A stretch of 39,437 nucleotides of DNA, taken from Saprospirales bacterium. GTDB lineage: Bacteria > Bacteroidota > Bacteroidia > Chitinophagales > Saprospiraceae. The DNA is taken from contig REEI01000039.1 in NCBI GenBank assembly GCA_007695145.1, forward strand, positions 1 to 39,437. The letters are read 5' to 3'. The notes below the pieces were generated by a model. That model had not been told where the DNA came from, searched no databases, and saw only the letters and a program-made list of their open reading frames with translations. A program made the position numbers and the translations under genes. Positions 35,850-39,437 of this stretch are shown piece by piece (the first letter of the stretch is position 1; each line of letters opens with the position of its first letter).

Positions 35850-36016
35850 AATTCAAATATTTAGGTCGGTTAACTAATATTGTTTCAAATTGTAAACTTA
35901 ATGAATTTAACGGTAGGAGTTACAAAAAAGTTTTTACTTCCATTCAAATTTCAACAACCATCAATTGGTGTGTTGATAGCATTTCTTTCGCCATATCAGG
36001 TAAGTTGAAATTGGCC
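35850..36016. other. short intergenic region with 9-bp inverted repeat
   Basis: AATTTCAAC at 35947-35955 pairs with GTTGAAATT at 36004-36012, about 48 bases apart, downstream of the S4-domain gene. The arms are AT-rich and the loop long, so a terminator role is doubtful. Confidence 0.3.
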
Positions 36017-36397
36017 TCACTCACCTTTGAACTTATCGAGTTCCCTTCTCTCTCTCTTGGTAGGGCGGCCGCTACCCCTTTCTCTAAATTCAACTGGTTT
36101 AGACCTCTGAAACCAGCTCTCGTATTTATTGTATTCTTCTTTAGGGGTTAGGTCCTTGTAGCACTCAACAGCAATTGGCGCTCCCACTCGTTTTTGTATG
36201 AGTTTTTCAACTTTGAAAGTCATGTCAAAACCATTCTTTTTCACCTGAATCTGATCTCCGATTTCTATTGTTTGGGAAGGCTTTACCCGCTGTTCTCCAA
36301 TGAGAATATCCCCGTCTTTGCATGCTTTTGTAGCAAGCGACCGCGACTTGTAAATTCTTACTGACCAAAGCCATTTATCCACTCTAACTTTGTCCAT
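36017..36397 (-). CDS. hslR: S4-domain RNA-binding protein, Hsp15-like
   Basis: 126 aa, similar to the 133-aa E. coli Hsp15. The N-terminal S4 domain (~4-60: RVDKWLWSVRIYKSRSLATKACKDG, then ILIGEQRVKPSQ) binds RNA. The C-terminal tail is strongly basic (RGSGRPTKRERRELDKF). Hsp15 binds 50S subunits carrying stalled peptidyl-tRNA and helps recycle them; the same role is likely here from family knowledge. It stands between the DUF58 gene and the lipoprotein/SCO set, with more than 100 bases on each side. Other short S4 proteins are possible, so the symbol is tentative. Confidence 0.85.
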   Translation of the reverse strand: MDKVRVDKWLWSVRIYKSRSLATKACKDGDILIGEQRVKPSQTIEIGDQIQVKKNGFDMTFKVEKLIQKRVGAPIAVECYKDLTPKEEYNKYESWFQRSKPVEFRERGSGRPTKRERRELDKFKGE

Positions 36398-36507
36398 GCT
36401 GATTCAATAAGAGTAAGTGAAATAATCAGATTTTCAATGTAGGTATGGAATAAAACCAATCGAGAGAATATCTACTTTGGGAAAATTGACTACTTTATAG
36501 CCTTCAC

Positions 36508-37437
36508 TCATATTCGCATCTTTTTTCTCTTGACCAAATAAGCCTGAAGCACTTCGTTATAGCCTTTTTGTATGTCAGCTTCTACCATATCCATTTTGTA
36601 TTGAAGGCATTTAGTCTTGAGTTCTTTTTTGAATCCACTTATACGCTTCAGGTACTCCTCCCTCACTTCTGAAGGTTGCACCTTAACTTGTTGACCCGAT
36701 TCAAGGTCAATGAATATGTGGGGCCTCTCTGAAAATTCAAAGTCAATTTCTGTTTTCCTGTCGAATACATGAAAGAGGATCACCTCGTGCTTATTGTGCT
36801 TGAGATGTTGGAGTGCATTGAATAACTCGTTTGAGTCCGAGACTCGCTCGAACATATCAGAAAATATTATTACAAGTGATCTTTTGTGCATGCTTTCAGC
36901 TATCCTGTGAAGTGCATCAGCAGCTGAAGTATTTGAATTGACCGGTGGCTCTGTGATTAAATTTTCGAGCTTGGACAGCAAAAGTTTGTAATGGGTATGA
37001 CTTGATTTTGGCCGTAGATGTTCCCGTATTTTTTCGTCAAAAAGGGTAAGCCCAAAAGCGTCTCGTTGGCGTTTTAGGAGGTTCATCAGGGCCGCTGCAC
37101 CCAGGGCAGAGAATTCAAATTTGCTCAACTCGACCTTTTTACCTGCCTTGTATTTTGGGTATTGCATGGAGGAGGATGTGTCGATTACAATTTGACAGCG
37201 CAAATTGGTTTCTTCCTCATATTTTTTCAGGAAAAGTTTGTCCGTCCGGGCAAAGACTTTCCAGTCAATATTTCTAGTGTTGTCTCCGGTATTGTATAGC
37301 CGATGCTCGGCAAACTCGACTGAGAATCCATGGAAAGGACTTTTGTGAAGACCAATAATAAAGCCCTCCACCACCTGCTTGGCAAGTAAATCGAGTTTAT
37401 TGAGGTGCCTTAATTCATATTTATCAAAGTAACCCAT
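36508..37437 (-). CDS. DUF58 family protein (von Willebrand A-like)
   Basis: 309 aa from the ATG at 37437 (MGYFDKYELRHL). A longer frame could start at 37545, but that would overlap thioredoxin and run through the terminator hairpin at 37464-37499, so the shorter start is preferred. DUF58 signatures are present: GLHKSPFHGFSVEFAEHR, YNTGDNTRNIDWKVFARTDKLFLKKYEEE, and the VWA-like metal site IVIDTSSSM. In this family the protein is commonly paired with a MoxR AAA+ ATPase and acts in envelope or complex maturation; no MoxR gene is visible here. It has no signal peptide or membrane segment, so is probably cytoplasmic. Confidence 0.9.
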   Translation of the reverse strand: MGYFDKYELRHLNKLDLLAKQVVEGFIIGLHKSPFHGFSVEFAEHRLYNTGDNTRNIDWKVFARTDKLFLKKYEEETNLRCQIVIDTSSSMQYPKYKAGKKVELSKFEFSALGAAALMNLLKRQRDAFGLTLFDEKIREHLRPKSSHTHYKLLLSKLENLITEPPVNSNTSAADALHRIAESMHKRSLVIIFSDMFERVSDSNELFNALQHLKHNKHEVILFHVFDRKTEIDFEFSERPHIFIDLESGQQVKVQPSEVREEYLKRISGFKKELKTKCLQYKMDMVEADIQKGYNEVLQAYLVKRKKMRI

Positions 37438-37463
37438 TTTCGGTATTGTTAGTTTATGTAAAC

Positions 37464-37499
37464 AAAAGCGGCCCACAGAATGAACTTCATATGGACCGC
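37464..37499 (-). terminator. intrinsic terminator of thioredoxin gene
   Basis: On the minus strand GCGGTCC pairs with GGGCCGC (7 bp including one G-U), with an inner ATGAA/TTCAT helix in the loop, followed by TTTTGTTT. It sits 30 bases after the thioredoxin stop and just before the DUF58 ATG. Confidence 0.6.
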
Positions 37500-37528
37500 A
37501 ATTATTTTTCCGGCTATTTCGGAATGCC

Positions 37529-37846
37529 TCATTTGTGCGATTCAATCAAATCCGCCAAAGCTTGTTTAGAAATTACCCCTACGTGCTTTTTCACTACCTC
37601 ACCATTCTTGATCAATAGGATAGTGGGTATAGATCTGATGCTGTATTTCCCGGCTACTTGAGGATTGTGGTCTACATTGACTTTGCCAATTACCACATCG
37701 CCATCGTATTCTTTTGCTAATTCCTCAATAATTGGTGTTATCATACGACAGGGGCCACACCATTCTGCCCAAAAATCTGCTACTACCAATGAATCAGTTT
37801 CCAGAGCTGTTTCGTTAAAATTATCATCTGTGAATTCGAATGCCAT
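37529..37846 (-). CDS. trxA: Thioredoxin
   Basis: 105 aa, standard thioredoxin length. The active site is WCGPCR with Cys30 and Cys33, and the cis-proline is Pro74 in RSIPTILLIKNG. The usual FWAEWCGPC approach and the NVDHNP turn are present. It is a cytoplasmic disulfide reductase, kept reduced by thioredoxin reductase. It has no signal peptide. A TAnnTTTG promoter box lies ~33 bases upstream and an intrinsic terminator follows, so it is probably a single-gene transcript. Confidence 0.97.
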   Translation of the reverse strand: MAFEFTDDNFNETALETDSLVVADFWAEWCGPCRMITPIIEELAKEYDGDVVIGKVNVDHNPQVAGKYSIRSIPTILLIKNGEVVKKHVGVISKQALADLIESHK

Positions 37847-37878
37847 ATTCTTAAGTTTTAAAAATGTTATAAACGTTG

Positions 37879-37886
37879 CAAAAATA
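37879..37886 (-). promoter_or_regulatory. TAnnTTTG promoter box of trxA
   Basis: The minus strand reads TATTTTTG, an exact -7 consensus match, giving a leader of roughly 25 bases before the trxA ATG. The -33 element is not clean. The box lies only nine bases from the predicted start of the divergent DUF3810 gene. Confidence 0.55.
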
Positions 37887-37894
37887 ATACAATT

Positions 37895-39007
37895 TTGATC
37901 AATATTGGTTTAAAAAAGTACTCTTTTAAGGTGTTGGCAAACCATTATGTGTTGATTGGTTTATCAACATTAGGCGCTTATCTTATATTTAAATTCTCGC
38001 CCTACCTGGCTGACCAAATTTACGGAGAATTGATTTTTCCCTCTTTTCGCCTAATTCTGGATACTATCCATTTTACTTTTCCTGTTCCAGTCTTCCTTTG
38101 TTTGATTCCGCTTGTCTTTGGGGTGTTTATCTACTACAGCATTAGCATTCTCTCTACAGGAGTGAAACCCAAAGGTGTCAGATTGCTCAATTGGATGAAA
38201 TTCATCCTATATTTTTCAATAATAATATCGTCAAGTTTCTACTGGCTTTGGGGTTTTAATTACCTGCGAACCTCTTCCATTGACAAATTAGAGCTGCGCA
38301 CGCAACCCATCGAGCAAGACAGGGTTTTTGAGATGCTGGAACAGCAAACCTTTACCCTTAATTTATTGAGGAAAAAACTATCACAAATAGAAGCTCTAAA
38401 TCCAGAGGATAATTTCCTGGGAATAAAACCTGACTACTGCCTTCTGTCATCTGGCTTACAGGACTTTTTGCGCGATCATGGCTTTGCATCATTTGGGAAG
38501 TTTCGCTTACGGTATTGGAGACCTGAAGGGATTCTGCTCAGAAACTCAACTGCAGGCATGTATTTTCCCTTTACCGGCGAACCAACCATTGATCCTGGAT
38601 TGCACCCACTGCAGAAACCTTTTACTGCTAGTCATGAAATGGCACATGCTGCCGGTTTTACGGATGAGGGCTTTTGTAATTTAGTAGCCTGGTTAGTATG
38701 TATTCATTCCGAGGACAATTTTATCCGATATGCTGGTCAGCTCGCTTTATGGAGATACACGGCAAGGGCGGCATCTCAATTGAATAGAGAGAGGTATGTA
38801 GCTTTTATCGATAAGTACCTGAGTGATGAAATTAGAAGTGATCTGTTGTCAATACAGGAAAACAGAGATCGATTCCCCGATTTTTTTCCTGGATTGCAAC
38901 GCAGGGTTTATGATACTTACCTTAGAGCTCATGGAGTTTCAGAGGGAATCGCCAGTTACAATAATCTTTTGATGTTGGTGGAATCCTATAGTGCTCGATT
39001 TGAATAG
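37895..39007 (+). CDS. DUF3810 family membrane protein with HExxH metalloprotease-like motif
   Basis: 370 aa if read from TTG at 37895. The frame has no ATG upstream (a stop lies at 37859) and none downstream until after two membrane helices, so a TTG or GTG start is needed; the exact site is uncertain. Three N-terminal hydrophobic segments (~15-35, ~55-85, ~100-125) are followed by a soluble region. SHEMAHAAGFTDEGFCNLVAW holds His247, Glu248 and His251 (HEMAH) with a downstream Glu, as in zinc peptidases. STAGMYFPFTGEP upstream is also typical of DUF3810. The fold and motif suggest a membrane-anchored zinc hydrolase; substrate unknown. It is divergent from trxA with overlapping promoter space. 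Confidence 0.85.
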   Translation: MINIGLKKYSFKVLANHYVLIGLSTLGAYLIFKFSPYLADQIYGELIFPSFRLILDTIHFTFPVPVFLCLIPLVFGVFIYYSISILSTGVKPKGVRLLNWMKFILYFSIIISSSFYWLWGFNYLRTSSIDKLELRTQPIEQDRVFEMLEQQTFTLNLLRKKLSQIEALNPEDNFLGIKPDYCLLSSGLQDFLRDHGFASFGKFRLRYWRPEGILLRNSTAGMYFPFTGEPTIDPGLHPLQKPFTASHEMAHAAGFTDEGFCNLVAWLVCIHSEDNFIRYAGQLALWRYTARAASQLNRERYVAFIDKYLSDEIRSDLLSIQENRDRFPDFFPGLQRRVYDTYLRAHGVSEGIASYNNLLMLVESYSARFE

Positions 39008-39135
39008 GTATGCAGATAGGGCAGTATTATTGATTTATTGAATTAGGCTATTAAGGGATAAAGATCAAATATACTTGGTTGACTTCAATCAAGACAAGTG
39101 AATGAGGGCCAACCTTAATGAGTATAGGTGAAACA

Positions 39136-39293
39136 GGACAGTTATTGATTAACGAACACCGATTAACGAACGCCCATTTGCGAACTTTTTAATCATTGAA
39201 TGCATGATTAGCAATAATTTGTAGGTAAGAATGATTGGAATTAAAATCTGAAATCGTTAATCGGTGTTCCTTGTTCGTAAATCAAGATTGTCC
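39136..39293. mobile_element. MITE/REP-like inverted-repeat element, non-coding
   Basis: This 158-bp stretch is bounded by GGACA and TGTCC. The imperfect terminal arms share GGACA..(T)TTGATT(A/T)ACGAACA, and a perfect 16-bp core GAACACCGATTAACGA (39154-39169) is matched inverted at 39254-39269. The right arm carries ~7 extra bases relative to the left. An inner hairpin TAATCAT/ATGATTA lies near 39190-39210. No open frame is inside. It may be a non-autonomous transposon relic or a dispersed intergenic repeat. The rest of the 39008-39437 gap shows nothing I can name. Confidence 0.5.
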
Positions 39294-39437
39294 ATTAGTG
39301 CCGGAAATGTTATTTTTACTTGAGTCGAAGAAATAATAAAGTATTCATGAGGTGTTTTCATAATACTTATGTGCCTAAAACAATAAAAGTAATTTGGGAT
39401 GTAATCAAAAGCAGGCTAAAGTTTCAAACAACTATGG

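Noticed and set aside
37452-37463. Near-palindrome GTTTATGTAAAC before the DUF58 gene as an operator
   Set aside because: A single AT-rich 12-base palindrome is expected by chance and overlaps the T-tract end of the trxA terminator.

Overview
The window reads as chromosome of a Bacteroidota bacterium, most plausibly of the Saprospiria/Lewinella-like type. The evidence is giant Cys-rich secreted proteins ending in type IX secretion system (T9SS) sorting domains of both type A and type B (gliding-motility-associated, CHU_C-like), a DUF3810 protein, candidate promoters of the Bacteroidota TAnnTTTG class, and gene starts mostly without a Shine-Dalgarno sequence. The lineage below phylum is inference. 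No rRNA, tRNA, CRISPR array, phage gene or transposase gene was seen.

Region 1 (1-24360) is a same-strand row of huge modular secreted proteins. It holds the 3' end of one gene (A, 1-894) and four complete genes: B 1324 aa, C 2386 aa, D 1798 aa and E about 1915 aa. Each complete gene has a signal peptide and a C-terminal T9SS sorting domain. A and B share an almost perfect 0.9-kb repeat. B and C share about 1000 N-terminal residues but then switch to different repeat modules and different sorting-domain types. C carries 11 tandem Ig/PKD-like units of about 70 aa, D carries 15 units of about 78 aa, and E carries three composite modules of about 270 aa. Together they look like an evolving family of cell-surface or adhesin proteins.

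Region 2 (24427-32834) begins after a strong terminator hairpin. It holds recQ (own promoter), then sucA (2-oxoglutarate dehydrogenase E1), a TMTC-like GT-C membrane protein with TPR-like repeats, and dprA. The last three are closely spaced and probably co-transcribed. sucB does not follow sucA.

Region 3 (32835-37846) starts with a 637-base non-coding gap and a TPR lipoprotein on the plus strand. On the minus strand is a compact set: an acidic His-tailed lipoprotein, a SCO1/SenC protein and a cytochrome c lipoprotein (likely copper/cytochrome oxidase related). Upstream of these, also on the minus strand, are an S4-domain Hsp15-like protein, a DUF58 protein and thioredoxin.

Region 4 (37895-39437) holds a DUF3810 membrane protein with a HEMAH motif and a probable TTG start, then an intergenic stretch with a 158-bp inverted-repeat element resembling a MITE or REP-type repeat.
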